The notes beneath the pieces are model-generated. The model was given only the letters and a program-made list of their open reading frames with translations. It did no database searches and was not told the DNA's origin. From Streptomyces sp. CB02400 (GTDB taxonomy: Bacteria; Actinomycetota; Actinomycetes; Streptomycetales; Streptomycetaceae), in contig NZ_LIWB01000006.1 of NCBI RefSeq assembly GCF_001905725.1, forward strand, positions 248,001-312,000: a DNA stretch of 64,000 nt, written 5' to 3'. The position numbers were made by a program, and so were the translations under genes. Positions 17,001 through 24,588 of the stretch are shown here, in pieces (the first letter of the stretch is position 1; each line of letters starts with the position of its first letter).

Positions 17001-17914
17001 GCCTGTCCCGCCAGTGCCCGCCGCCCGTCCCGGAGCCCGCGGCCGTCGCGATCTTCGCCGGCGACCACGGGGTGCACGCCCAGGGCGTCACCCCCTGGCC
17101 GCAGGAGGTCACCGCCCAGATGGTGGCCAACTTCCTCGGCGGGGGAGCGGTCTGCAACGCCTTCGCCGCCCAGGTCGGCGCGGAGGTCTGCGTCGTCGAC
17201 GTGGGCGTCTCCTCCGACCTCCCGGCCACCCCCGGTCTGCTGCCGCGCAAGATCCGCGCCGGTACGTCCGACATGACCACCGGGCCCGCGATGACCCGCG
17301 AGGAGGCCAAGAAGGCCATCGAGGTCGGCATCGAGACCGCCCGCGACCTGGTCGCGGCCGGCAACAAGGCCCTCCTCACCGGCGAGATGGGCATCGCGAA
17401 CACCACCGCGTCCGCCGCCCTCATCTCCGTCTTCACCGGCGCCGACCCGGCGGAGGTCACCGGCCGGGGTACCGGCATCAACGACGAGACCCTCGCCCGC
17501 AAGACCGAGGTCGTCCGCCGCGCCCTGGAACTCCACCAGCCGGACCCGGCCGACCCCGTCGGCGTCCTCGCCGCCGTCGGCGGCTTCGAGCACGCCGCCA
17601 TGGTCGGCCTGCTCCTCGGCGGCGCGTCGCTGCGTACGCCGGTGATCCTGGACGGCGTCAGCGCCGGTGCCGCCGCCCTGGTGGCGCGGGCCATCGCCCC
17701 CGAGGTCCTGGCCGCCTGCATCGCGGGCCACCGCAGCGCCGAGCCCGGCCACGTCGCCGCCCTCAACAAACTGGGCCTGCGCCCCCTGGTCGACCTCGAC
17801 CTCCGCCTCGGCGAAGGCACGGGCGCCCTCCTGGCCCTCCCCCTGGTCCAGAGCACGGCACGGGCCATGCACGAGGTCGCGACATTCGATTCGGCAGGAG
17901 TGACCGAAAAGTAG
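14009..17914 (+). CDS. cobT: fused BluB (DMB synthase) - CobT (DMB phosphoribosyltransferase)
   Basis: 1301-residue fusion that would both make and activate the lower ligand of cobalamin. Residues about 1-730 are a Pro/Ala/Glu-rich, probably disordered tail with internal repeats. Residues about 731-950 are BluB, the flavin enzyme that cannibalises FMN to 5,6-dimethylbenzimidazole (MRERRDIRNGF, then APSVGHSQPWDFV and GVGWVSFFDE). Residues about 955-1301 are CobT, which joins DMB to the ribose phosphate of NaMN (GDHGVHAQGVTPWP near 1018; catalytic Glu in LGEGTGALLALP near 1268). ATG 14009 is preceded by GGCGAGGGG. Domain coupling is clear; the tail's role is unknown. Confidence 0.9.
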   Translation: MTDTGQVPGEGLPENAGMVEQPGVPAPDAYTYLSDSPAEEEDLLLPGAQSAWGNEIAPPAPEPVVETVHQPGPHEMAGRDSGSVDLGGVRLPEPPQPAPPAPRRPLHLGPPIPNVNAGPVRSLADRGPADVPARQAGPPSLGPEYLDIPHAREAAVPQAAAPWGAQPTAGAGAVAAETVVPVSAPEPMDAAQAVVTRVAAEAGAVQQDTGGAVAAVAVSASAEGGEQGPVPVPAAEHGPSGTSAAEPAQGAEAAQAPAPEPAAPEPEEPPAAEVPGTEPPAPEHALAAEVPQTGQAPVAVPDPAQVAEAPQAAVSGHAPGADASHGAQVPGLDPVASQAGGAAVTEAAVPAQGAEVPQDAQVPVAVPDPAQVAEAPQAAVSGHVPGADASHGAQVPGLDPVASQAGGAAVTEAAVPAQGAEVPQDAQAPGAVATAPDHAQEAGAPQAVQQPGPEAAAQGAGASQAGQTPGVEAVAAQAGEVAEVSQAVQVPGADAAVPQAGEVAEVSQAVQAQAAGAAAAQVAEVAEADQAVQAPGADAAEVQAVEGAEADQAVPVPGAEALVPEHVGVSEASPDVPAPGADTAVPPTAEAEDTAAEAASGTVGDEALAEAPTPEAPAAAAPEAPRAAGATPVIDTGAVQGPQRTPTTPLTGTVPPEPEPDRPVGEFVPVDGTVPTTPHLAPTPPQGVAVPAGEPREADAEPAQNPDDLDTQGAGVDAEAARPTGPAAPGYDDAEREAVLKVMRERRDIRNGFRSDPIPHEVLLRVLEAAHTAPSVGHSQPWDFVVIRSADTRRSMHELATRQRDAYAKSLPKGRAKQFKELKIEAILDTPVNIVVTADPTRGGRHTLGRHTQPQMAPYSSALAVENLWLAARAEGLGVGWVSFFDEREMVRALGLPEHLEVVAYLCVGYVDEFPDEPELMQAGWSKRRPLSWVVHEETYGRRALPGEDPHDLLAETVAQIRPLDAKALGEAWERQKRMTKPAGALGMLEIISAQLSGLSRQCPPPVPEPAAVAIFAGDHGVHAQGVTPWPQEVTAQMVANFLGGGAVCNAFAAQVGAEVCVVDVGVSSDLPATPGLLPRKIRAGTSDMTTGPAMTREEAKKAIEVGIETARDLVAAGNKALLTGEMGIANTTASAALISVFTGADPAEVTGRGTGINDETLARKTEVVRRALELHQPDPADPVGVLAAVGGFEHAAMVGLLLGGASLRTPVILDGVSAGAAALVARAIAPEVLAACIAGHRSAEPGHVAALNKLGLRPLVDLDLRLGEGTGALLALPLVQSTARAMHEVATFDSAGVTEK
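14899..15294 (+). repeat. 198-bp in-frame direct duplication inside bluB-cobT
   Basis: Two adjacent 198-bp (66-codon) units, 14899-15096 and 15097-15294, differ at one visible position (C to T, Ala to Val). They encode blocks with PDPAQVAEAPQAAVSGH and SQAGGAAVTEAAVPAQG. Near-identity at DNA level implies recent duplication or gene conversion. Confidence 0.9.
15420..15750 (+). repeat. degenerate 22-residue tandem repeats inside bluB-cobT
   Basis: About five units of 60-66 bp, of the form AGEVAEVSQAVQ...PGAD; the first two anchor positions (15437 and 15503) are exactly 66 bp apart. Codons here are richer in T at third positions than the flanking gene. Confidence 0.7.
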
Positions 17915-17921
17915 CCTGGGT

Positions 17922-17998
17922 GGCTGTGGGCAGTCGTTCCTCCCCCAGTACCTTAAGGGCCTGGGTGGTACCTCCAGGCGGAACGGGTGGGCACAGCC
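17922..17998. repeat. structured intergenic repeat, copy A
   Basis: Outer stem GGCTGTG/CACAGCC (17922-17928, 17992-17998) and GTTCC/GGAAC (17936-17940, 17980-17984) enclose an inner hairpin around the palindrome CCTTAAGG flanked by CCCAG/CTGGG. It starts 7 nt after the bluB-cobT stop. A copy at 45286-45358 has compensating changes (GTGCC/GGCAC, CTGCG/CGCAG), and a short-loop copy lies at 23020-23059. Confidence 0.75.
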
Positions 17999-18182
17999 GT
18001 CCACCCACCCGCACGTGCGGGGGCCGGGGGCAGCGCCCCCGGTTTCGGGAAGGGGCGGGTTGGGGAAATCACCCCGCCCACCCCGGCCCCCACCGGACGC
18101 GCGCATAAAATCCCCACGTCAGGCTCGCTCCGAAGCCGCAGCGTGCCCGCTGACCCACCGCTTGTCCGAGGAGCCTCACCTG

Positions 18183-19415
18183 ATGGCCGAACACCCCGCC
18201 TACCCCGTAGGCCTCCGCCTCACCGGCCGCCGGATCGTCGTACTCGGCGGCGGCCAGGTCGCCCAACGCCGCCTCCCCGCCCTGATCGCCGCCGGCGCCG
18301 ACATCCACCTCGTGTCCCCCGAGGCCACCCCCTCCGTGGAGGCCATGGCGGACGCCGGCGAGATCACCTGGCACCGCCGCCCCTACGCCGAGGGCGACCT
18401 CGCGCAGGCCTGGTACGCCCTCATCGCCACCAGCGACACCGACGCGAACACCCGCGCCTCCGCCGAGGCGGAAGCACACCGCGTCTGGTGCGTCCGCTCG
18501 GACGACGCCGACGCGGCCACGGCGTGGACCCCCGCCACGGGCTCCAGCGAGGGCGTCACCGTGGCCGTCCTCACGACGAAGGCACGCGGCCGCGACCCCC
18601 GCCACACCGCCGCCATCCGCGACGCCGTGGTCGAGGGCCTGCGCGACGGCACCCTCGTCGCCCCGCACCACCGCACCCGCACCCCGGGCGTCGCCCTCGT
18701 CGGCGGCGGCCCCGGCGACCCGGACCTGATCACCGTGCGCGGCCGCCGCCTGCTCGCCGAGGCCGACGTCGTCATCGCCGACCGGCTCGGCCCCCGCGAC
18801 CTGCTCGCCGAACTCCCGCCGCACGTCGAGGTGATCGACGCGGCGAAGATCCCCTACGGCCGTTTCATGGCCCAGGAGGCCATCAACAACGCGCTGATCG
18901 AGCACGCGAAGCAGGGCAGGTCCGTGGTCCGGCTCAAGGGCGGCGACCCGTACGTCTTCGGCCGCGGCATGGAGGAACTCCAGGCGCTCGCCGAAGCGGG
19001 CATCCCCTGCACCGTCGTCCCCGGCATCTCCAGCTCCATCTCGGTCCCGGGCGCGGCCGGCATCCCCGTCACCCACCGGGGCGTGGCCCACGAGTTCACC
19101 GTGGTCAGCGGCCATGTCGCCCCCGACGACGAGCGCTCCCTGGTCGACTGGCCGTCCCTGGCGAAGCTGACCGGCACCCTCGTCGTCCTCATGGGCGTCG
19201 ACAAGATCGGCCGGATCGCCGAGACCCTGGTGGCGGGCGGCAAGTCCCCCGACACCCCGGTCGCCCTCGTCCAGGAGGGCACCACGGCCGCCCAGCGCCG
19301 GGTCGACGCCACCCTCGCCACGGTCGCCGAGACGGTCGTCGCCCAGGAGGTCAAGCCGCCGGCCGTCATCGTCATCGGCGAGGTCGTCGGCGTGGGCCCG
19401 CGCGGGACGGCGTGA
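18183..19415 (+). CDS. cobA: uroporphyrinogen-III C-methyltransferase with CysG-type N-domain
   Basis: 410-residue siroheme/corrin branch-point enzyme. The N-terminal part (about 1-150) is the NAD-binding precorrin-2 dehydrogenase/ferrochelatase domain (VVLGGGQVAQRRL at 19-31). The C-terminal part (about 165-405) is the SAM-dependent methyltransferase converting uroporphyrinogen III to precorrin-2, with GGGPGDPDLITVRG near 173, the RLKGGDPYVFGRG loop and VVPGISSSISVPG. It supplies precorrin-2 to both siroheme and the cobL/cobT route. ATG 18183 follows GAGGAGCC. The next gene starts one base after its stop, so co-transcription is likely. Confidence 0.93.
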   Translation: MAEHPAYPVGLRLTGRRIVVLGGGQVAQRRLPALIAAGADIHLVSPEATPSVEAMADAGEITWHRRPYAEGDLAQAWYALIATSDTDANTRASAEAEAHRVWCVRSDDADAATAWTPATGSSEGVTVAVLTTKARGRDPRHTAAIRDAVVEGLRDGTLVAPHHRTRTPGVALVGGGPGDPDLITVRGRRLLAEADVVIADRLGPRDLLAELPPHVEVIDAAKIPYGRFMAQEAINNALIEHAKQGRSVVRLKGGDPYVFGRGMEELQALAEAGIPCTVVPGISSSISVPGAAGIPVTHRGVAHEFTVVSGHVAPDDERSLVDWPSLAKLTGTLVVLMGVDKIGRIAETLVAGGKSPDTPVALVQEGTTAAQRRVDATLATVAETVVAQEVKPPAVIVIGEVVGVGPRGTA

Positions 19416-19416
19416 C

Positions 19417-20235
19417 ATGGCCGAACTCATCACCGTCGACGACCCCGCCGACCCGCGGCTGCACGACTACACCGGCCTGACCGACGTCGAACTGCGCCGC
19501 CGCCGCGAACCCGCCGAGGGCCTGTTCATCGCCGAGGGCGAGAAGGTCATCAGGCGCGCCGGGGAAGCGGGCTACGCGATGCGGTCGATGCTGCTGTCCG
19601 CGAAGTGGGTCGACGTCATGCGCGACGTCATCGACCGGGCCACCGCCCCGGTGTACGTCGTCGACCCCGCGCTCGCCGAACAGGTCACCGGCTACCACGT
19701 GCACCGCGGCGCGCTCGCCTCCATGCAGCGCACACCGCTGCCGTCGGCGCCGGACGTGCTGCGGACCGCCCGCCGTGTCGTCGTCATGGAGTCGGTCAAC
19801 GACCACACCAACATCGGCGCGATCTTCCGCTCCGCGGCGGCCCTCGGCATGGACGCCGTCCTGCTCTCCCCGGACTGCGCCGACCCCCTCTACCGCCGCA
19901 GCGTCAAGGTCTCCATGGGCGCGGTCTTCTCCGTGCCGTACGCCCGCCTGGACACCTGGCCCAAAGGCCTGGAGGCGGTGCGCGAGGCCGGGTTCGAGCT
20001 GCTCGCCCTCACCCCCGGCGAGAAGGCCCGGGCCCTGGACGAGGTGGCACCGCACCGGATGGACCGGGTGGCCCTGATGCTGGGCGCGGAAGGGGCCGGT
20101 CTCTCCGACCGGGCCCTGGCCGCCGCTGATCAGTGGGTCCGCATCCCGATGTCGCACGGCGTCGACTCCCTCAACGTGGGAGCCGCCGCGGCGGTCGCCT
20201 TCTACGCGGTGGCCACGGGGCGCCCGCGGGAGTAG
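19417..20235 (+). CDS. SpoU-family RNA 2'-O-methyltransferase
   Basis: SPOUT (trefoil-knot) methyltransferase that 2'-O-methylates rRNA or tRNA using SAM; 272 residues. Motif 1 is NDHTNIGAIFRSAAALG (catalytic Arg), motif 2 is LMLGAEGAGLS and motif 3 is IPMSHGVDSLNVGAAAAVAFY. The N-terminal 90 residues form a substrate-binding domain of the TrmH/RlmB type. Whether the target is rRNA or tRNA cannot be told. The start lies 2 bp beyond the cobA stop, which suggests translational coupling though no functional link to cobalamin is apparent. Confidence 0.9.
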   Translation: MAELITVDDPADPRLHDYTGLTDVELRRRREPAEGLFIAEGEKVIRRAGEAGYAMRSMLLSAKWVDVMRDVIDRATAPVYVVDPALAEQVTGYHVHRGALASMQRTPLPSAPDVLRTARRVVVMESVNDHTNIGAIFRSAAALGMDAVLLSPDCADPLYRRSVKVSMGAVFSVPYARLDTWPKGLEAVREAGFELLALTPGEKARALDEVAPHRMDRVALMLGAEGAGLSDRALAAADQWVRIPMSHGVDSLNVGAAAAVAFYAVATGRPRE

Positions 20236-20365
20236 CGGGCCGGACCGCTGCTGCTGTCGGGTCCCTGCTCGGGTCCCGGCAGCCCTGTGCCGAGCCCCTG
20301 CCCGGGGGCCTGGCCCCCTCATACCGAGTCCTCCCCCGGGGACCTGGCAGCCCTGTACCGAGTCC

Positions 20366-21652
20366 TTACCCGGGGCCCTGGCAGCCCTGCACCAGCGCGA
20401 TACCCAGCGCCACCACCAGCGTCACGACGACGAACACGAACAGCCGCTGCCTGAGCAGTCGCGGATTGGCCGGCCGCAGGCCGGTCCCGGTCGTCCGGGG
20501 CCCCGGACGACGGGCACCGGTACCGGTACCGGACCGGGTGGTGTTCCGGGAGGCCGGCGTGGGGCGCGGCCCCTTGCGGGACGGAGCATCTCCGCGCGGG
20601 GAGCTGTCGCGCGCGCCGCCGTTCCGGGAAGGGGGCACGCTCCGGTTGTTCCGCCCGGCGGACGAACCGCTGTTCTTGGGCGCGGGGCCGCGTCCGCGCG
20701 GTGGCGGGGTTCCCTGACCGCCCTGCCGGCGCTGCGCCCGCTCCGGGTAGGTGTCCGCGAGGCGTCCGGTGGGCCGCTCCGTCTCGGCACTGCGCGGGGC
20801 CGGCGGACGCACGTCGGCGAGGCCCTGGGCCTCCCGCGCGGCGATCTCCTTGAGCCGCAGCGACAGTTGGAGCGTGCTGGGCCGCTCCTCGGGGTCCTTC
20901 GCCAGACACGCGCGGACGAGGGGGGCCAGGGCGTCCGGGACGCCGTGCAACTGGGCCTCCTCGTGCACCACGCGGTACAGCATCACCTCGGAACTGCCGT
21001 GCCCGAAGGGCGAGTCGCCCATCGACGCGTACGCGAGCGTGGCGCCCAGCGAGAACACGTCCGTGGCCGGGGTGACGGCCGCGCCGCGCACCTGCTCCGG
21101 GGCGAGGAAGCCGGGCGAGCCGACCGCCGTGCCGACGTGCGTGAGCGTCGACGCGCCGGTCGCCCACGCGATGCCGAAGTCGATGATCCGCGGCCCCTTC
21201 GGGGACAGCAGGATGTTGGACGGCTTGAGGTCCCGGTGCACCACACCGGCCTCGTGCACGGCGACCAGCCCTTCGGAGAGGGCCGCGCCGACGGCGGCGA
21301 CGTCGGCCGCGCCGAGCGCCCCCTCGTCGGCGACCTTGTCGTGCAGCGAGGGCCCCGGCACATACTGGGTGGCGAACCAGGGACGGTCCGCGTCGAGGTC
21401 CGCGGCCACCAGCCGGGCCGTGCAGCCGCCGCGGATGCGGCGGGCCGCCGAGACCTCGCGCGCGAACCGGGAGCGGAACTCCTGGTCCTCGGCCAGGTCG
21501 GGCCGGATGACCTTCAGCGCGACCCGCTGCCCCTTCTTGTCGGAGCCCAGGTAGACCACGCCCATCCCGCCCGCGCCGAGTCGTCGGTGGAGCCTGAAAG
21601 AGCCGACGACGCGCGGGTCCTCGCGCCTCAGGCGCATCATCGCCATGTTCAT
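20366..21652 (-). CDS. membrane-anchored Ser/Thr protein kinase
   Basis: Eukaryotic-type kinase of 428 residues. Residues about 20-285 are the catalytic domain: glycine loop LGAGGMGVVY (25-34), ATP-binding Lys 47 in VALK, catalytic loop HRDLKPSN, DFGIA metal motif and the APEQV segment. Then a Pro/Arg/Ser-rich, probably disordered linker of about 110 residues and one transmembrane helix near 405-422, leaving only about six residues outside. There is no PASTA or other extracellular sensor. ATG 21652 is chosen over the longer frame because the kinase fold begins soon after and GCAGCGGGG precedes it. Confidence 0.93.
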   Translation of the reverse strand: MNMAMMRLRREDPRVVGSFRLHRRLGAGGMGVVYLGSDKKGQRVALKVIRPDLAEDQEFRSRFAREVSAARRIRGGCTARLVAADLDADRPWFATQYVPGPSLHDKVADEGALGAADVAAVGAALSEGLVAVHEAGVVHRDLKPSNILLSPKGPRIIDFGIAWATGASTLTHVGTAVGSPGFLAPEQVRGAAVTPATDVFSLGATLAYASMGDSPFGHGSSEVMLYRVVHEEAQLHGVPDALAPLVRACLAKDPEERPSTLQLSLRLKEIAAREAQGLADVRPPAPRSAETERPTGRLADTYPERAQRRQGGQGTPPPRGRGPAPKNSGSSAGRNNRSVPPSRNGGARDSSPRGDAPSRKGPRPTPASRNTTRSGTGTGARRPGPRTTGTGLRPANPRLLRQRLFVFVVVTLVVALGIALVQGCQGPG

Positions 21653-21847
21653 CCCCGCTGCCCGGTCCTGTGACGTGCCACAGCTTACGTTTCCACGGCC
21701 GCCCGTGCGCAGAGGCCGCGCCCTCTCGGAGCGGTGGATTGTCAGTGGTGGGTGGGAGACTTGAAGAGTGGTCAGGGAGTGCGCGGGCAAACCCGGTTCG
21801 CGCGGCTGGTGCTTCCAACCACCCGACGGCGAAGGGGGATTGATCGC

Positions 21848-22123
21848 ATGAAGGGTGACCGTGTGGAGATCGTCGTGGATGCGGGGGACACGACGCGTAC
21901 GTACGAGGTGGTGGCGAGCAGGGCGGGGCGCCGGGTGGAGACGGCGGTGCGGCGGGGGGTCGTCGAAGTGAGCGAAGTCACCCGGAGCGGCACGGTCGTG
22001 CGGACCGCTCGATTCATGGCGAACCGGGTGCTCGCGCTGGTGGAACAGCCGGTGCCGCGGGAGGACGGCTCGGAGAAAGCGGGGCAGAGCGGGCGGTCCT
22101 TCGGGGATGTCCCTGAGGCGTAG
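21848..22123 (+). CDS. small conserved-looking hypothetical protein
   Basis: 91-residue protein divergent from the kinase gene. The core is an alternating beta pattern (RVEIVVDAGDTTRTYEVVASR, then VETAVRRGVVEVSEV and VVRTARFMANRVLALVEQ), with a charged, flexible C-terminus. I do not recognise a family. ATG 21848 follows GAAGGGGGATT. It is shorter than the maximal open frame, which begins at 21734, because the protein-like composition starts at this ATG. Its proximity to the kinase promoter suggests shared regulation at most. Confidence 0.7.
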   Translation: MKGDRVEIVVDAGDTTRTYEVVASRAGRRVETAVRRGVVEVSEVTRSGTVVRTARFMANRVLALVEQPVPREDGSEKAGQSGRSFGDVPEA

Positions 22124-22320
22124 GACCCCGTCTCCACCCAGGGGAGTACACCGTGGGGAAGGGCTCATCCTCCGGGAGGCCCGGCAATCGGTACGAGGGC
22201 ATGACGTCGGGGGAGGACGTGGCGCCTAGATTTGAGGTCAAGCGGCGGGTGCAGCACTCGTCCCCCGAGGTCAGACGCCCGCCGCTGCCAACGACAACAG
22301 AAACGGCCAGGAGAGGGACC

Positions 22321-22500
22321 ATGGCGTACACGGCACCGCGGACACTGATCCGCACGCGGGAACGCGGCGAGGGGCGTCGCCATCCGCTGGTGGCGACGCT
22401 GATGGCCCTTCCTCTGGCGGTCCTGCTCCTCCTCGTCTTCGACGGGTGGGAGACAGTGGCCACACAGGCGTCGTCCGTGGGTGAGATGCTGGGGCGCTGA
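22321..22500 (+). CDS. small single-pass membrane protein
   Basis: 59 residues: a basic N-terminal third (RTLIRTRERGEGRRHP) and one transmembrane helix (LVATLMALPLAVLLLLVF), then a short polar tail. ATG 22321 follows AGGAGAGGG with good spacing; the frame is open further upstream to 22153 but that part has no membrane or domain features. Orientation with the basic N-terminus inside is expected by the positive-inside rule. Function unknown. A very strong terminator follows 90 bp downstream. Confidence 0.75.
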   Translation: MAYTAPRTLIRTRERGEGRRHPLVATLMALPLAVLLLLVFDGWETVATQASSVGEMLGR

Positions 22501-22586
22501 ACAGCGACCCCAGGCCCGGAAGAGCGGTCCGGGCGGGGACATCCACCCATGAAACCCCGTGGGGACGGGGGTGCGGCGGACGGCAA

Positions 22587-22620
22587 AATGCCGGCGCAGC
22601 TGGGGAGCTGCGCCGGCATT
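22587..22620. terminator. strong hairpin terminator, 15-bp stem
   Basis: AATGCCGGCGCAGCT (22587-22601) pairs perfectly with 22606-22620 around a GGGG loop; the plus strand continues with T-containing TGCTTTG. The A-rich base gives a T-rich exit on both strands, so it may work bidirectionally. Confidence 0.88.
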
Positions 22621-23221
22621 GCTTTGCCTGCGGGACGCCTGCGGCGCAGCTTTCGGTTCGGTGGGGGCTTGGGTAGCGCCTGCGGCCGGTGGGTGGGTCG
22701 GGGCCGCGTCGGGGGTGTCCGTCCTCGGACCGGCGCGGATCACGTCTCCTGGAGGGGGGCGGGGCGCGGACGCGCCAGCCACTGCGGGCGGCCACCCCCG
22801 CCCCGTCCCCTTCCCGCCGTAGGCGTCCGACCTCCGCCCACCGCAATCCCCGCGCCGCACCGTAGGCGTCCGGACTCCACCCACCACGGTCCACGTGGCA
22901 CCACCAACCGCGAGCAGCCACCGCCCCGCCTTCCACGGGCGACCGCCCCCACATCCCTCGCGGACAGCCGCACGCCGCGTCCCCCGCCTTCCCGCGGGCG
23001 GCCGCATGCCGCCGCGATCCGCGGGCAGTCGTGCCGCTGGGGCGGCACGGGTGGGCGCGACGGCACCCCGCAAGCGCCGGGCCGCGCATCCCCACCCCCG
23101 GCCGACACCCACACGGGGCACCCGCAAGGCGTCGGGCCGCGCGCACCCCCGGCCCGAACCAACACCGAGGCACCCACAAGCGCAGGGCCACGCCCCGGCA
23201 ACCGCCCCGTACCCTCACCCC
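22621..23221. other. 600-bp gene-free, repeat-bearing region
   Basis: No convincing coding frame on either strand. It contains the repeat copy D (23020-23059), a paired direct repeat CCGTAGGCGTCCG (22817 and 22860, 43 bp apart, each followed by a CTCCxCCCACC box), and C-rich, purine-poor sequence towards the 3' end. The next gene starts at 23222 with no obvious ribosome-binding site, and may be leaderless. Confidence 0.5.
23020..23059. repeat. structured intergenic repeat, copy D (short loop)
   Basis: Same outer-stem layout as the copies at 17922 and 45286 (GGGCAGTC GTGCC ... GGCAC GGGTGGG), but the inner hairpin is replaced by a GCTGGGGC-type loop. Outer ends CGCG pair with CGCG. Confidence 0.65.
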
Positions 23222-24148
23222 GTGACCACGGACCTCCTCCCCGCCCTGACAGCCCACGTCATGGCAACGGCCCACGCAAACCCCCGCACCTGCCACTGCG
23301 CCACCGCCACCCTCGCCGCCCGCGAAGACGCCACCGTCGTACGCCACGCCGGCACCGTCGCCAAGGCCCACGCCCCCGACGCCGACCCCGCCGAGCTGAC
23401 CCTCCGTCTCACCGTGGCCACCCGACTCCCCGGCATCCTCCTCCCCCCACTCACCCCCACACCCACCGAACTGCACGGACGACTCGTCACCCACTGGCCG
23501 TACGGCACTCCCGTGGACCCGGACGACCCGGACGCCGCCCCCTGGGAAGCCGCGGCCACCCTCCTCGCCCTACTTCACCGGGCCCCCGCCCCCACCGCCG
23601 TACCCCCCATGCGCGGCCCCGCCAAGGCCGCCCACGCCATCGCCCTCCTCCGCGCCACCGCCCCCGACCACCCCGCCACCGCCCCCGTACTGCACGCCTG
23701 GGCCACCCTCCCGCCCTGGGCCCGCGGCGAGGCCCCCATGCCGGACACCGCCACCCTCTGCCACGGCGACCTCCACCTCGGCCAGCTCATACGCCACCCC
23801 GCGCACAACGGCCCCTGGCTGCTCATCGACGTCGACGACCTCGGCACCGGCGTACCGGAGTGGGACCTGGCCCGCCCGGCGGCCTGGTACGCCTGCGGAC
23901 TGCTCGCCCCCGACGAGTGGCACCGTTTCCTGACCGCCTACCGCACGGCCGGCGGCCCGGCCGTACCGCCCGACGGCGACCCCTGGACCGCGCTGGACGC
24001 CCCGGCCCGCGCCCTCACGGCCCAGACCGCCGCCCGCGCCGTCACCAAGGCCGTCGCGGCCGGCCGGCCCCTGGACGAGGTGGAACGGTCACTGGTCGAC
24101 GCCTGTGCGCGCATGGGCCCGGTCTGCCCTCCCGCCCCGTCGAGTTGA
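23222..24148 (+). CDS. aminoglycoside-phosphotransferase-like kinase
   Basis: 308-residue protein of the APH / choline kinase fold. The catalytic loop is CHGDLHLGQL (His about 181), matching HGDxHxxN except that the metal-binding Asn is Gln; HGDxHxGQ is also seen in maltokinases. The metal-binding DFG-equivalent is IDVDDLGTG about 20 residues later, followed by WDLARPAAW. The N-terminal nucleotide lobe is less conserved. The substrate is unknown, and resistance should not be assumed. GTG 23222 is the first start after which composition becomes protein-like. Confidence 0.8.
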   Translation: MTTDLLPALTAHVMATAHANPRTCHCATATLAAREDATVVRHAGTVAKAHAPDADPAELTLRLTVATRLPGILLPPLTPTPTELHGRLVTHWPYGTPVDPDDPDAAPWEAAATLLALLHRAPAPTAVPPMRGPAKAAHAIALLRATAPDHPATAPVLHAWATLPPWARGEAPMPDTATLCHGDLHLGQLIRHPAHNGPWLLIDVDDLGTGVPEWDLARPAAWYACGLLAPDEWHRFLTAYRTAGGPAVPPDGDPWTALDAPARALTAQTAARAVTKAVAAGRPLDEVERSLVDACARMGPVCPPAPSS

Positions 24149-24249
24149 GCCGAAGTTTCCCGAAGTAGGGTGCAACCGACCCGCAACCGGACAGAGTCTG
24201 TCCTGGCGATACGCGAAGCAGGAACGACCGGCTAGGAGTTGAACCGATC

Positions 24250-24528
24250 ATGCAGTGTCCGAAGTGCCGTGCCCCGATGCACACCTACAACCGCAACGGT
24301 GTCCAGATCGAGCAGTGCAGCGGGTGCCGGGGCATCTTCCTCGACTACGGCGAGCTGGAGTCGCTGACCCGGCTGGAGTCCCAGTGGTCGCAGCCCGCTC
24401 CGCCGGCCCCGCCCGCCGCCCCGCAGGCCTACCCCGCCGCGCCGGCCCCCGCCTGGGGCGCCCCGCACGGCGGCCACCACGGTCACCACCGCCACAAGAG
24501 CTTCGGGCACATGCTCTTCTCCAGCTGA
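24250..24528 (+). CDS. zinc-ribbon (zf-TFIIB-like) protein
   Basis: 92-residue protein with a zinc ribbon at the N-terminus: Cys 3 and Cys 6 (CPKC) and Cys 23 and Cys 26 (CSGC), followed by the characteristic GIFLDYGELESL. The middle is Pro/Ala-rich, and the end has a His-rich stretch (HGGHHGHHRHK). The fold matches the TFIIB-type zinc-finger proteins of unknown role that are common in bacteria. ATG 24250 follows TAGGAGTTG. Bounded downstream by a strong terminator shared with the convergent tRNA operon. Confidence 0.88.
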   Translation: MQCPKCRAPMHTYNRNGVQIEQCSGCRGIFLDYGELESLTRLESQWSQPAPPAPPAAPQAYPAAPAPAWGAPHGGHHGHHRHKSFGHMLFSS

Positions 24529-24550
24529 CGGAGACACACGGAGACACGAC

Positions 24551-24580
24551 GAAGCCCCCGGTCGGAGGACCGGGGGCTTC
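24551..24580. terminator. bidirectional terminator between zinc-ribbon gene and tRNA operon
   Basis: GAAGCCCCCGGTC (24551-24563) pairs perfectly with GACCGGGGGCTTC (24568-24580), loop GGAG. It lies 9 nt from the last tRNA and 20 nt past the stop of the zinc-ribbon gene. Confidence 0.88.
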
Positions 24581-24588
24581 GGGCGGTG

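Noticed and set aside
15215..18106. Long minus-strand frame (963 codons) opposite bluB-cobT
   Set aside because: Codon-position bias and protein motifs support the plus strand. Long antisense frames are expected in very GC-rich DNA, and none of the minus-strand product resembles a known protein.
23222..24148. Aminoglycoside resistance gene
   Set aside because: The kinase fold alone does not show resistance; the catalytic loop differs and no antibiotic gene is near.
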